64,000 nt of DNA from Chitinophagales bacterium (GCA_015654595.1 JAATGQ010000041.1:62001-126000), one strand, 5' to 3'; positions 28,901 to 37,585 are shown, counted from the stretch's first letter. A program made the numbers and translations. The notes: generated by a model from the sequence alone, not told the origin.

Positions 28901-29941
28901 ATTCCTCTCCACCCTGCAATCATAAGAACCCAACGCCGTCGCCGTGATCGTATTCGAAGTAGCCCCGGGGATCACGATCCCATCCTTTCGCCATTGATAG
29001 GCGTCAAAGCCTTTCACGACCCCGATAGTAACGCTAAAAGCCTGGTTAGGACAAAACTGCGTCCGGCCAAACAAAACCCAGGGATTGGAAGAATAAGCTT
29101 TATTGATAAATGGCCAGAAGGCAGGCATACTCCAGGTGCTATCCCAGGTATCATGCGCCTGTGTGGTCATATTCAGATCGACATAATTGGCCCCGGCAGC
29201 CTGCAAAGCCGTGTTTACCTGTGCAGCGGTATACGGCGTCGGATTGCCATCCAGACCGCCATGTATATTCCAGATAGGCGTAAACTTCAGCTTTTGTACC
29301 ATCGAGTCGACAGTATAAGCCACATCGACGGAAGACATCGGGATCAACCCCGCAATATAGGTAGGATAAGAAAGGAACATATTCCAGGTACCGCCCCCGC
29401 CGCCAGACAGCCCGTTGTTCATCACCCGGAAAGGATCGAGTTTGTTATTGGCAACCATATAATCGATCAGCTCCTTGATCGGACCATACTGACTGGGGCC
29501 CCATCCGCCGGAGGTCTGCATGACCAGTATATAACCATCAAAAGTTCCGTTGTCCACGGACTGCGCAAAGAACTGACCGCCATGATAAAGGGAAAGCTCA
29601 TTGTCATAGATCGTCGCCCCCGCCTCTCCTACCCCATGATAAAAGATCAGCATCGGGTATTTCTTGCCGTCGTTGGCCGTTGGGTTATAACTCTTGGGAA
29701 AATAAAGCCGGAAAGGATTGTTCTTATAGATATAACATTTATAACCCGTGGTATTCCAGGTCAGTTTGACCGTCCGTACCCATTTCCCGATCGTTCCATA
29801 AGGGGGCTGGGCAGGTGGTGAGGCGGAATTATAGGTTTTTACGGTATCCGTGGGGTTCAGTATACTTTGAGCCCGGAGGGACACAAGGGGCAATAAAAGA
29901 ACGCACAACAACAGGTTGACAAACCGGGTAGAAATTTGCAT
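22943..29941 (-). CDS. Giant T9SS-secreted multidomain protein, paralog 1: alpha/beta-hydrolase, Ig-like, FN3, PA14, LamG, cadherin/He_PIG-like and repeated beta modules
   Basis: 2332 aa; signal peptide; FRLYFPKSYNPTANDGKKYPMLIFYHGVGEAG, nucleophile elbow NGLSGGGGG, IHGGLDG, AHDTWDSTW; FN3 units (TKYYYIVRAVDTSG); PA14 (FLFEGYLHVTKAGAYSFSTTSDDGSKLYIG); LamG (QRTVSLWLKSSS..NGVLAASN); T9SS tail (VYPNPFKQAFTLRVPSS..KAGVYFLQVTNKDGQLIRTFTILKE). Confidence 0.9.
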   Translation of the reverse strand: MQISTRFVNLLLCVLLLPLVSLRAQSILNPTDTVKTYNSASPPAQPPYGTIGKWVRTVKLTWNTTGYKCYIYKNNPFRLYFPKSYNPTANDGKKYPMLIFYHGVGEAGATIYDNELSLYHGGQFFAQSVDNGTFDGYILVMQTSGGWGPSQYGPIKELIDYMVANNKLDPFRVMNNGLSGGGGGTWNMFLSYPTYIAGLIPMSSVDVAYTVDSMVQKLKFTPIWNIHGGLDGNPTPYTAAQVNTALQAAGANYVDLNMTTQAHDTWDSTWSMPAFWPFINKAYSSNPWVLFGRTQFCPNQAFSVTIGVVKGFDAYQWRKDGIVIPGATSNTITATALGSYDCRVERNGIWSNWSPVPVVLSIKQPTQTPAITVNGLMSKVVPAPDGNTGVSLMEPAGYTSYSWFKQPSTVVIDTMSVHNNATAGYYRASVTEKYGCSTIASPPFKVIDANGPNKPDPASGVSVTPVSLTSLLVNWSQNPSPAFNETNFEVYQATHSGGPYKLVTITGPDVTKDSLTGLTPGTKYYYIVRAVDTSGAAASSAEASGSTIADTIPPTAPGNLSVTGTTRSSVSLAWTASKDNIGVTEYDVYVNGVKQYVVSKDSVRFTVFGLTYQQTYAFVVKAVDSAGNNSAPSNQVVAQPINGNVTWKYYPYAAAPSQLPDFSTMTPTLTGIAPNITLSPATQAINYSFLFEGYLHVTKAGAYSFSTTSDDGSKLYIGSLNATGSAYSYTAFPVVNNDGLHGTKTIYSGTMNLQVGVYPIAVTYLQGTGAAILNVSWKMPGAAGYTALPDSVFGDLAIPGGVAPAAPSNVMATANAYNRVTLNWTDNSSNETGFEIWRSTSGSTGFNTIGTTGPNVTSFVDSTVAASTHYYYKVRAIGQYGGSNLASNYTEAEWKFNNSFADSTGNGHLLTAVGSPTFDAGTKAEGAYSVKLNGSSQAMTIPPTNGFLQENYTQRTVSLWLKSSSTAGANRVIFDIGGADNGLGLVLNNTTLIAAAASNSVVGVTYTTYNSSDWNFITVVYNGDSLQLYVNGVLAASNYNLPFHSILTTTDLSSIGVTNGGYAYTNAYHDNGQRFGGWIDDFGVYSTAFDATTINTIKNFTYKQSNVTTPALPAVPAVPSGLKATAVSASQIDLSWSNAATNADNIQIYRSAADSNSYVLWRVLPATATSFVDSGLFADALYYYKIRAINSGGNSAFTPAVSARTLDNPPVITKLGNQQARYGTTTTIALSATHAGGGTLTFSASNLPAFVTLTDNGDGSGALVVSPAVSDQGTYTGLKVKVTDVFGMSDSTSFNLLVNDAWTPTIDSVVNYTLPEGDTLSVRLKAQEHNTADTLKLSVSGAPAGSVLTATGNGLATLALHPGFSAAGVYTVQVTVNDNNGLSAVRTFTVTVTNKSPDTKIYARMAYQDSSALGLPWNALMGTTTTGLKDSSGTSTAVGLAFSPSTWWNTFNGGSSTGNNSGVYPDHVLQDYLWWGSIYGGPDVLNGTYSGLDTSSMYDLTFFANSVYNGVSDNGTTTYTVGTQTVQLYVQDNKTNTVTIPNIKPAAAGTIAFSMGKAAGTALGYLNALVLTKHYDDGTRPAGPGLLTAQDVAAGVGLNWADSAYNALGYQIWRAPASTGVFSMIGTVAGNAANVYTDSSVAGNTRYLYTVRAYNNHGYSGYSDTANVITGNHPPVVNPIGDVTIKNNQEDTFTVRTTAAPGTQLTLTATGLPAFATFNDNGDGTGLVTIAPSAGTVGFYPNITITATDAMDSSGSATFNLAVTEPNVTSVYVNFTGGAATPKPWNTLQTPPYSGTAMTGLKDDAGNATALSLTLTDGFYWFDNSGRYTGNSDGLYPDVVMRNGLYEPTTTVRHIKVAGLSKAKKYNFVFFNSQSDGTNGLTKFTIGDQTVSLQASYNINKTVSINGLVPDTSGAFTISVAKDSAAVNAYLGAVVIQAYDTAKDLILNPADLRVTQHSMHAASLQWQDRSANESAFELWRSDVSGQFTKIATLPAGTTTYSDAALSPNSTYYYTVRAYAGADTSDYSNVAAVTTAANMVFINFNDVDTAPRPWNNLNALPQKGQVWNNFMDSTGTGTSISMTQTTDFAGLNSLGYVTGNNSGVYPDAVIAEEYVAFQGDPGSLQFSGLNLGQAYDLTFFGSENLYGDNTSAYVVNGDTVFLNAMYNSKGTVTMHGVRPDNNGRLNLTLLAYGQASGGGWLNSVVLSGYTPYTGAAPTPPNALPGGKDTSTSSTTPPPNQTAAHDSIVMVYPNPFKQAFTLRVPSSTYGAKMKVSIVDALGHQVYVKEFDNLVAGANYLPIEANNNFTKAGVYFLQVTNKDGQLIRTFTILKE

Positions 29942-30117
29942 GACAGATGATTATAGGTAACGTACCAGCGTAAAGACGCTGGCAGCCTATAATAGAATAA
30001 TAGCAGGATGATAGCAGCCAGTTACCAGGGAGGGATTGTCTCTACCGGCTAAAGGGTTGTGGGGGGGTGATCAATTTCGGGTACAAAATACAAATTTTAT
30101 ACCATATAATACAAGAA

Positions 30118-30141
30118 GGCCGGGGATAATTATCCCCGGCC
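30118..30141 (-). terminator. Likely terminator downstream of giant paralog 2
   Basis: Perfect 24-bp palindrome GGCCGGGGATAATTATCCCCGGCC just 3' of the stop at 30169 (minus), followed by a T-rich stretch. Confidence 0.65.
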
Positions 30142-30168
30142 CTCTTACAAGGTATTGATTGACAAACT

Positions 30169-33100
30169 CTAATTCTTCAAGAGCTTGAAGGTCTTAATAG
30201 TCTTGGCATCCCCGTAAACCACTCTCACAAAGTATACGCCGCTCTTGGTAAAACTGCTGTTGGCATCCACACGGAGGAAGTTATCCCCCTGTACAAGGTT
30301 GCCAAATTCCTTTGCATATACCTGCTGCCCGGCCACATTGAAGATACTCACCTTAGCCTTTTCGTTATTGCTGAAGGCAGGGATCTGCAGCGTAAAGAAG
30401 GTCACGAACGGATTCGGATAGGCCTTCGCGACAGTATCCATCGAGATCGTCTGCTGGGTTTGAGCTGCGGTAACGGCAGTATTGGTGCCCGTTGCCATTA
30501 CCCTGATATTAGACGCCGTATTCGTCGTCACCGGAGGCGCCGGCGCATTCGAAGTAGACGCGGTATATCCTTGGATCACAAAGGCATTGAGCCAACCGCC
30601 GCCGGATGCCTGGCCATAAGGCGCTACATAGATATTCAGCTTACCGCTGTTATCGGGTTTCACGCCGTGCATGGTTACCGTTGCATTGGTATTGAACATC
30701 GCATTCAGGAAGACGGTATCGCCGTTGATGATATAAGCCGATGTGTTATCGCCGAACAGATTGTCGCTGCCAAAGAACGTGATGTCGTAGGTCTTGGAAA
30801 GGTTCAGCCCAAAGAGCTGCAAACCACCCACCTGACCCTGGAAAGCAACATAGTCTTCCTTGATAACGGCATCGGGATAAACCCCGGCGTTGTTGCCGGT
30901 CACATTACCAAGCGCATTCAGACCCGCCCATTCCTGCGTCACACTCATACCGGTACTGGTCAGATTGCCCGAGCTGTCTGCGAAGTTATTCCAGATCGTA
31001 CCCACTTCAGGAACGGAGTTCAGATTGTTCCAGGGCGCATTACCGGCACTCGTAGAGTTAACGTTGATATAGAGCTGATCAGCCGCCGTCGTTACCGCCA
31101 GCACATTGCTGTAGTCGGAGGTGGTGGAACCCATCACCGCACGAACGATATAGTAGTAATTGCTGTTGGCCGTCAATCCTCCATCGGTATAAGAAGTCGT
31201 TCCGGCAGGCAGGCTTACGACCTTGGCATAAGACCCGGCGCTGCTTGCACGCCATACTTCGAAGCCGGTCTCATTGGCCGCACGATCCTGCCATTGCAGC
31301 GTTACGGTATGCTGTGTATAACCAAGCGAACGCAGATCGGTCGGATTCAGCACCACAGCGCTGTTGGTAGCATAACCCTGTACGACGATGCTGCTCAGAT
31401 AAGCATTCGAAGCACTCACATCCTTCGAAACGGCAATCGTAACCGTTCCGCTGGCATCCGGCACGATACCGTTGATCTGAACGGTCTTGTTGATATTGAA
31501 CATAGCCTGCAGAGACACCGTCTGGCCATTGATCGTAAAGTTGGTCAGACCATTGGTGCCATCGCACTGGCTGTTAAAGAAGACAAAGTTATACGTCTTC
31601 GTCGCGTCAAGACCGGAGAACACCAGGTGACGGGTAGCCGTCGTCGGCTCATATACGCCATTGCGGAGAACCACAGAAGGATATACCCCATCGTTATTAC
31701 CTGTGAAACGGCCGGAGTTGCTGAACCAATAGAAACCTTCGGTCATCGTCAGCGAAATATTAGTCGCGTTGCCGCCGTCATCCAACAGGTTCGACATGAC
31801 CGTATTCGCAAATGGCGGTGTCTGCAAGGTATTCCAGGGCTTGGGACTGCTTGGCCCGCCAGTGAAGTTTACATAAACGGAAGACACATTTGGCTCGGTC
31901 ACTGCCAGCGTAAAGCTTGCCGTACCGACGGAATCCAGCGGATCGGCAGCCGTAACAGTAATATTGGGATAAATACCCACCGTACCCGCAGACGGAGTGA
32001 TATTGATCGTTCCGGTTCCGTCGCCATTGTCGACAAACGTAGCAAAGGTCGGCAGACCTGTCGCCGTCAGCGTCAGCCTGACACCGGGATCATCCACCGT
32101 CGTCACATTGATCGTCTGCGACTCGTTGTTCTTCAGCGAAACATCGGCGATCGCAGTTACCTTGGGCAGACGGTTCAACGTCGTCAACGTAACGGTATCG
32201 CTGAAGCCGGAGTTGCCACGATTATTATAAGCACGTACTGCATAGAGATACTTTGTATTTCCAACAACGGTAGTATCGACATAAGCATTGGCAGAATTAC
32301 CGGCAACGGTTCCAACCTGCACAAACGCACCCGTCGAAGCCGGCGCACGCCAGATCTGATAACCCAACGCATTGTAAGCGGAATCCTGCCAGCTGAGACT
32401 TACCTTCCCCGTAGCGGCCTGACCGCTCAGCATGCTTGCGCCGGCAGGAGCCTGGCCATCGTCGTACTGCCTGGTGATGACCATCGCACTGAAGTAACCC
32501 AGCGGTGTCGTCGAAGTCTTGCCCATCGCAATAGAGATCGTTCCATCGGCAGCAGGCTTGATATTGCTGATCGTAGCCGTGTTGTATCTGTTATTCTGTA
32601 CGGCCAGCGAGACGGTCTGAGAACCTACCGTGTAGGTAGAAGTGCCATTGTCGGCAAAACCATTGTAAGTACTGTTGGCATAGAAGGTCAGGCTGTACTG
32701 CTGCGCAGTATCAAGACCCGTCAACTGGCCGTTGAACACATCGGGACCGCCATATAGGCTGCCCCACCACATATAATTCTGAAGAACGGCATCGGGGTAA
32801 ACGCCGGAGTTGTTGCCGGTAGATGAACCGCCGTTGAATGGCGTCCACCAGTTTGACGGGGTAAAGTTCAGGCCAACGGTCGTAGTATTACCGGAGCTGT
32901 CCAGCAGGTTGCTGTTAGTCGTACCCAGCAGCGCATTCCAGGGCAGGCCGATCGCATTCAGATCGTTGTACGCGACACGCGTAAAGATCTTTGTATTGGG
33001 GCTCTTGTCCTTAACCGTGATAGTAAAGGTTCTTACGGCAGACAAACCGTTGTTGTCATCGACCGTAACAGTCGTGCTATATACACCGGAGGCAGCATAG

Positions 33101-36100
33101 CCCGGGTGCAGGAACAGAACAGCATTACCATTGGTGCCCGGCGTCAGGGTGTAACCCGCAGGAGCGCCGCTTACTGAAACTTTCAGGGTGTCAGCCGCAT
33201 TGTTCTCGTGAGACGTCAGCGGGATGCTGAGGGTATCGCCTTCATGGATCACATAGCTGGCGACGGTATCGATAACGGGCGCATAATTATTATTGACGAC
33301 CAGGCTGAACTTCGTCGTATCGGCGCCGCCCGCAGCATCGGTTACGATCACCTGCAGATTGCTATACGTTTTCTGATCGGCAACGGCAGGCGTAAAGTTC
33401 AGCGCCGCAGTACCGTCATGATTATCGGTCAGGCTGGCAAACGCAGGCAGATTGGCGCTTGTAAAGATCAGCGTACCGCCGCCAACATGTGTCGCGCTTA
33501 CGGCAACAGTCGTCGTCGTACCATAGCGGGCCTGCTGGCTTCCCAACTCGGTGATAACGGGGAGATTATCCAGGGTCGTCGCACTGACTTCTGTAGAGTA
33601 GGCAGAAGAACCGCCGGCATTGACCGCCTTGAGTTTATAGTAGTACTTCGCGTTTGCAAACAATGCGGAGTCGGAAAAGCTGACCGTGCCCGCCGGCAGG
33701 GTCGCCCACAACACATAGCTTTGGTTGTCTGTAGCGGAACGGTAAACCTGAATGCTCGTAGCCGTAGTCGCATTGTTGTTCCAGCTCATATTGATCGAAG
33801 AAGAGCTGGCCGCAGCCGCCCTCAGGCTGGCCGGAACAGCAGGGATCGCAGGCAGCGCCGCCGTAGTCGCATTGGATTGCACATACGTAAAATTCTTTAT
33901 TGCATTGATCGTTGCAGCACTGAACGCATTGCTATAGACCCCGAAGTCATCGATCCAGCCATTAAAGTAAGTGCCGGTCGTGTTATAAGCATTGGTGCCA
34001 TTGGTCTGACCGATACGCGCGCCATTGGTAGTCGTGCTCAGCGTATGGAAGGAAAGGCTTGTATTGGAAGCCGCCAGTACGCCATTGACATACAACAAGA
34101 GCGAGTCTCCATTATATACGACCGCAATATGATTCCAGGCCGTGCTGGAATAGGTCGTAGAGATCGACGTCCTCGTGCTGCCGCTGGCAACAGCCGCGAT
34201 CAGCGTCGTCTTGTTCAGGATCAGCGCCAATCCATTGTCGCTGCCGCCGATGTCGAAGATGACGCCGTTGGTAACGGTCGTACTGTTGGATTTCAGCCAC
34301 AACGAAATGGTCCGTTGACTATAGGCCTCCTGCAGGAAGCTGCTGGTATTGGGCAGGGTCACCGCCTGGTTGGAACCATTCAGCTTGATCGAATAGACCC
34401 CCTCAGCCTTATTGGAAGCGTCGAAAGTAGGCGTACCAACAGCCGTAGCCGTCCGGCCGTTACCGGTGCTATCGACATAACTGTTGTTGAACTGCCATCT
34501 TGCCTGTGTATAGTTGCTGGCAAAAAGCGACTGACCATAAATACTAACCGCTCTTACCTGGTAATAGTAACGGGTGCTGGCCGATACACCCGAATCGACA
34601 AAGCTCGTAGCGCCCGCAGCCGTCGTTCCGATGGGATTGAAACCAGTCGTTGCACTGGTCGAACGCCATACTTCGAAACCGGATTCATTGGTGCTGTTAT
34701 CGGTCCAGCCAAGGGCGATCTTATTATAGGAGTTAGCAACCGCAGTAACATTGGATGGAGCAGCAGGCGCATCTCCATTGTCAACTGCCGTGTCGACAAA
34801 AGCGCTGTTTGGGATCGCGACATAGCTCGAAGAACCGGGTATCTTCCAGGTGACGGAGAGTGAAGCCGTTCCGGACGCTTCAAAGAATGCGACCGCGATC
34901 GGATAGATCCCCTTCTGCAAGGTAATGTTGGAAGAAGTGACGGTCGCCGTGTTATTACGTGATCCGTCATTGCTGACAACAGCTGTTCCGGAATAACTAT
35001 ACGCGGATGCAGTGCTGTTCAGCGCTCCCAGATACAGCTTGCTGCCATCGGCAGAAGTCGTACGGAAACTGTAGGTACCCGCGGTAGTAATATGCAGATA
35101 ACCTTGATAAAGGAAAGCATAGTTGGTAGACTGAGTCGCAGGCGTCAAAGAAATATTCGCCACCTGACCCGATACCGCCGGAGACAGCGTGCTCATATTG
35201 GGCAGCGCCGTCGGCGTAGAAGCCAGCGTGTAGAAGTTGTAGCTGAGACCGCCCGCCAGGGGCTCTGCCGATACCTGCGCACTCCCTGGAGAAGAATTGC
35301 CCGCCAGATCCGCCGCCTTGACCACAAAAGCGTAAGACTGGCCAAAGTTCAGATTGTAGACGGTGAACTGGGTCGTACCAGGCCCGACAACATACGATTT
35401 TGCTCCATTTATATAGATATCGTACTCTGTAACGCCAACATTGTCGGTAGACGTTCCCCAGCCCAGCGAGACAGAACTGCGCGTTGATCCTGTCACCGTA
35501 AGATTGGAAGGCGCCGTCGGAGGGATCGTGTCAGCGATCGTCTTTCCGCTGGCTTCACTGGATGCTGCAGCCGCAGATGTGCTGTCGACGGCGCGTACTA
35601 TATAATAATAGGTCGTTCCGGAGCTAAGACCGGTAAGAGTGTCTTTCGTCACGTCGGCCCTGGTGATGCCAACGAGTTTGTAAGGCCCTCCCGTATGGGT
35701 TCCCTGGTAGACTTCAAACCCGGTCTCATTATAGGTCGGAGTTGGGTTCTGGCTCCAGTTCAGCAGCAGCGAAGTCGGAGACAAAGCGGAAACATTGAGC
35801 CCGGAAGCCGCATCCGGTTTGTTCGGACCACTGGCGCTGGCCACCGTAAAGGCAGGCGAGAAATTGCTGCTACAGCCGTATTGTTCGGTGACCTGTACGA
35901 CATAACTGCCTGGTGTCGCATTTGGCAATACATTGGCGGTACCGATCGTTGCCGTACTGCCGACCTTCTGCCACAAATAAGAAGCATAACCAGCAGGTAC
36001 CATCAAATTGACGGTGCTGTTGCCATCCGGAGCAGACAATACTCTGCTCATTGTTCCACTCACCGTGATGGGCGGAGTAATGGTTGGCTTCTTGATCGCA

Positions 36101-37182
36101 ATCACAACAGGAATGGGCGACCAGCTGGACCAGTTGCCATTCCGCTCAACCCGGCAATCATAGGTCCCGGTATCCTTTACGCTGATCGTGTTGGCAGTAG
36201 CCCCCGAAATGACCACTCCGTTCTTACGCCACTGGTAAGCCTGAAACCCCGTAACCACCCCTATCGTTACATTGATCGGATCACCCGGACAAAACTGTGT
36301 CCGTCCGAATAAGGTCCAGGGGTTCGAAGAATAAGCATTGACCAGGAAAGGCCAGAAAGCAGGCATGCTCCAGGTACTGTCCCAGGTATCATGCGACTGA
36401 GTGGTCATATCCAGATCGGTATAGTTAGCGCCGACAGCCGCCATAGCATTGGCGACCTGTGTAGCGGTATAAGGCGCAGGTGCCCCGTCAAGACCACCGT
36501 GGATATTCCAGATCGGAGTATACTTGACCAGGTTTGTCGTAGCCGAAGCAGTATAATTGATATCCACCGAAGACATCGGGATGATCCCCGCAATATAGGT
36601 CGGATACGTAAGGTACATATTCCAGGTACCTCCGCCGCCGCCCGACAAACCATTGTTCGTTACCCGGAAAGGATCCACCTTGTTGTTGGCGATCATATAA
36701 TCGATCAACTCCGTCAGCGGAGTATATTGATTGATCCCCCATCCGCCCGCCGTCTGCATACACAATACATACCCGTCAAAAGTGCCTTTGTCGACCGCCG
36801 ATTGAAAAACCTGCCCGCCATGATACAGCTGCTCTTCATTATCATAGATGGTGCTGTACGCTTCCCCTACCCCATGATAGAAGATCAGCAACGGATACTT
36901 CTTGCCGTCATTGGCAGTAGGATTATAAGACTTGGGAAAGTAAAGCCGGAATGGATTACCCTTGTAGATGTAAGCCTTGTAGCCATTGGTGTTCCAACTG
37001 AGCTTCTTCGTCCTTACCCACTTTCCGATGGTGCCATACGCTGGCTGAGTCGGAGGAGCCGCAGAGTTATACGTGTAGACGGAATCGGTAGGATTCAGGA
37101 CACTCTGTGCCTGAACAATATGCCCGAAGAAGGCAAGCAATACGATCAACGAAAGGCTGAAAATCCGGGTAGAATTTTTCAT
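30169..37182 (-). CDS. Giant T9SS-secreted multidomain protein, paralog 2: alpha/beta-hydrolase, Ig-like, FN3, PA14, LamG and repeated beta modules
   Basis: Track ORF extends to 37209; the signal peptide suggests the start at Met 37182 (MKNSTRIFSLSLIVLLAFFGHIVQAQ). Hydrolase motifs FYHGVGEAYST, NGLSGGGGG, IHGGLDG, SHDTWDSTW; T9SS tail AYPNPFVTFFTLQIPAFS..SGVYFVRVVYGDAKTIKTFKLLKN. Collinear with paralog 1. Confidence 0.9.
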   Translation of the reverse strand: MKNSTRIFSLSLIVLLAFFGHIVQAQSVLNPTDSVYTYNSAAPPTQPAYGTIGKWVRTKKLSWNTNGYKAYIYKGNPFRLYFPKSYNPTANDGKKYPLLIFYHGVGEAYSTIYDNEEQLYHGGQVFQSAVDKGTFDGYVLCMQTAGGWGINQYTPLTELIDYMIANNKVDPFRVTNNGLSGGGGGTWNMYLTYPTYIAGIIPMSSVDINYTASATTNLVKYTPIWNIHGGLDGAPAPYTATQVANAMAAVGANYTDLDMTTQSHDTWDSTWSMPAFWPFLVNAYSSNPWTLFGRTQFCPGDPINVTIGVVTGFQAYQWRKNGVVISGATANTISVKDTGTYDCRVERNGNWSSWSPIPVVIAIKKPTITPPITVSGTMSRVLSAPDGNSTVNLMVPAGYASYLWQKVGSTATIGTANVLPNATPGSYVVQVTEQYGCSSNFSPAFTVASASGPNKPDAASGLNVSALSPTSLLLNWSQNPTPTYNETGFEVYQGTHTGGPYKLVGITRADVTKDTLTGLSSGTTYYYIVRAVDSTSAAAASSEASGKTIADTIPPTAPSNLTVTGSTRSSVSLGWGTSTDNVGVTEYDIYINGAKSYVVGPGTTQFTVYNLNFGQSYAFVVKAADLAGNSSPGSAQVSAEPLAGGLSYNFYTLASTPTALPNMSTLSPAVSGQVANISLTPATQSTNYAFLYQGYLHITTAGTYSFRTTSADGSKLYLGALNSTASAYSYSGTAVVSNDGSRNNTATVTSSNITLQKGIYPIAVAFFEASGTASLSVTWKIPGSSSYVAIPNSAFVDTAVDNGDAPAAPSNVTAVANSYNKIALGWTDNSTNESGFEVWRSTSATTGFNPIGTTAAGATSFVDSGVSASTRYYYQVRAVSIYGQSLFASNYTQARWQFNNSYVDSTGNGRTATAVGTPTFDASNKAEGVYSIKLNGSNQAVTLPNTSSFLQEAYSQRTISLWLKSNSTTVTNGVIFDIGGSDNGLALILNKTTLIAAVASGSTRTSISTTYSSTAWNHIAVVYNGDSLLLYVNGVLAASNTSLSFHTLSTTTNGARIGQTNGTNAYNTTGTYFNGWIDDFGVYSNAFSAATINAIKNFTYVQSNATTAALPAIPAVPASLRAAAASSSSINMSWNNNATTATSIQVYRSATDNQSYVLWATLPAGTVSFSDSALFANAKYYYKLKAVNAGGSSAYSTEVSATTLDNLPVITELGSQQARYGTTTTVAVSATHVGGGTLIFTSANLPAFASLTDNHDGTAALNFTPAVADQKTYSNLQVIVTDAAGGADTTKFSLVVNNNYAPVIDTVASYVIHEGDTLSIPLTSHENNAADTLKVSVSGAPAGYTLTPGTNGNAVLFLHPGYAASGVYSTTVTVDDNNGLSAVRTFTITVKDKSPNTKIFTRVAYNDLNAIGLPWNALLGTTNSNLLDSSGNTTTVGLNFTPSNWWTPFNGGSSTGNNSGVYPDAVLQNYMWWGSLYGGPDVFNGQLTGLDTAQQYSLTFYANSTYNGFADNGTSTYTVGSQTVSLAVQNNRYNTATISNIKPAADGTISIAMGKTSTTPLGYFSAMVITRQYDDGQAPAGASMLSGQAATGKVSLSWQDSAYNALGYQIWRAPASTGAFVQVGTVAGNSANAYVDTTVVGNTKYLYAVRAYNNRGNSGFSDTVTLTTLNRLPKVTAIADVSLKNNESQTINVTTVDDPGVRLTLTATGLPTFATFVDNGDGTGTINITPSAGTVGIYPNITVTAADPLDSVGTASFTLAVTEPNVSSVYVNFTGGPSSPKPWNTLQTPPFANTVMSNLLDDGGNATNISLTMTEGFYWFSNSGRFTGNNDGVYPSVVLRNGVYEPTTATRHLVFSGLDATKTYNFVFFNSQCDGTNGLTNFTINGQTVSLQAMFNINKTVQINGIVPDASGTVTIAVSKDVSASNAYLSSIVVQGYATNSAVVLNPTDLRSLGYTQHTVTLQWQDRAANETGFEVWRASSAGSYAKVVSLPAGTTSYTDGGLTANSNYYYIVRAVMGSTTSDYSNVLAVTTAADQLYINVNSTSAGNAPWNNLNSVPEVGTIWNNFADSSGNLTSTGMSVTQEWAGLNALGNVTGNNAGVYPDAVIKEDYVAFQGQVGGLQLFGLNLSKTYDITFFGSDNLFGDNTSAYIINGDTVFLNAMFNTNATVTMHGVKPDNSGKLNIYVAPYGQASGGGWLNAFVIQGYTASTSNAPAPPVTTNTASNIRVMATGTNTAVTAAQTQQTISMDTVAKAYPNPFVTFFTLQIPAFSNNEKAKVSIFNVAGQQVYAKEFGNLVQGDNFLRVDANSSFTKSGVYFVRVVYGDAKTIKTFKLLKN

Positions 37183-37243
37183 GTTAGCTTGATTAATAGG
37201 TATATTCAAACAGTGTTATAAACTATTCGGGGGTCTTTACGCC

Positions 37244-37263
37244 GGATGGATGGATGGATGGAT
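37244..37263. repeat. (GGAT)5 tetranucleotide tract upstream of giant paralog 2
   Basis: Direct read: GGATGGATGGATGGATGGAT, 62-81 nt upstream of the likely start at 37182. Confidence 0.9.
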
Positions 37264-37531
37264 CACTTGATCACAAGGATCAAAAATGGATAATGGGAAA
37301 ATGATAAGGTGTAAACATAATAGTTCCATACCGCGATTGCAGTAAAGGAATTGGAATCTTACAAGGTCTCAGAGAAACGGAATTCTCAGGTGGTGGTAGT
37401 AGTAGTTAATGCACTGATTGGTTCTACAGAGGGAGATTAGATATAGGATCAGGGTGATTGGGTCAAATTTAAACACTTTTTTAATCTCTGTCAAGCGTAT
37501 ATATACCTTTTTTTAACTATACCCAGAAACA

Positions 37532-37559
37532 GGGAGCCCGCGCTTTAGCGCGGGCTCCC
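37532..37559 (-). terminator. Intrinsic terminator downstream of giant paralog 3
   Basis: Perfect GC-rich inverted repeat GGGAGCCCGCGCT-TT-AGCGCGGGCTCCC immediately 3' of the stop at 37586 (minus). Confidence 0.75.
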
Positions 37560-37585
37560 CTATCATAGTGTATATCACCTGATTT

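Noticed and set aside
23174-29821. Long + strand ORFs (455, 544, 454 aa) over giant paralog 1
   Set aside because: Antisense to a strongly supported coding sequence, with the same low-information composition; no signal peptide, domain or RBS evidence.
30460-32757. 765-aa + strand ORF
   Set aside because: Lies wholly antisense to giant paralog 2. Its R/I/G-rich translation has no recognisable family motifs, and similar spurious antisense ORFs appear over paralogs 1 and 3. Best explained by codon bias in the sense strand.
33208-34863. 551-aa + strand ORF over giant paralog 2
   Set aside because: Same antisense codon-bias artefact.
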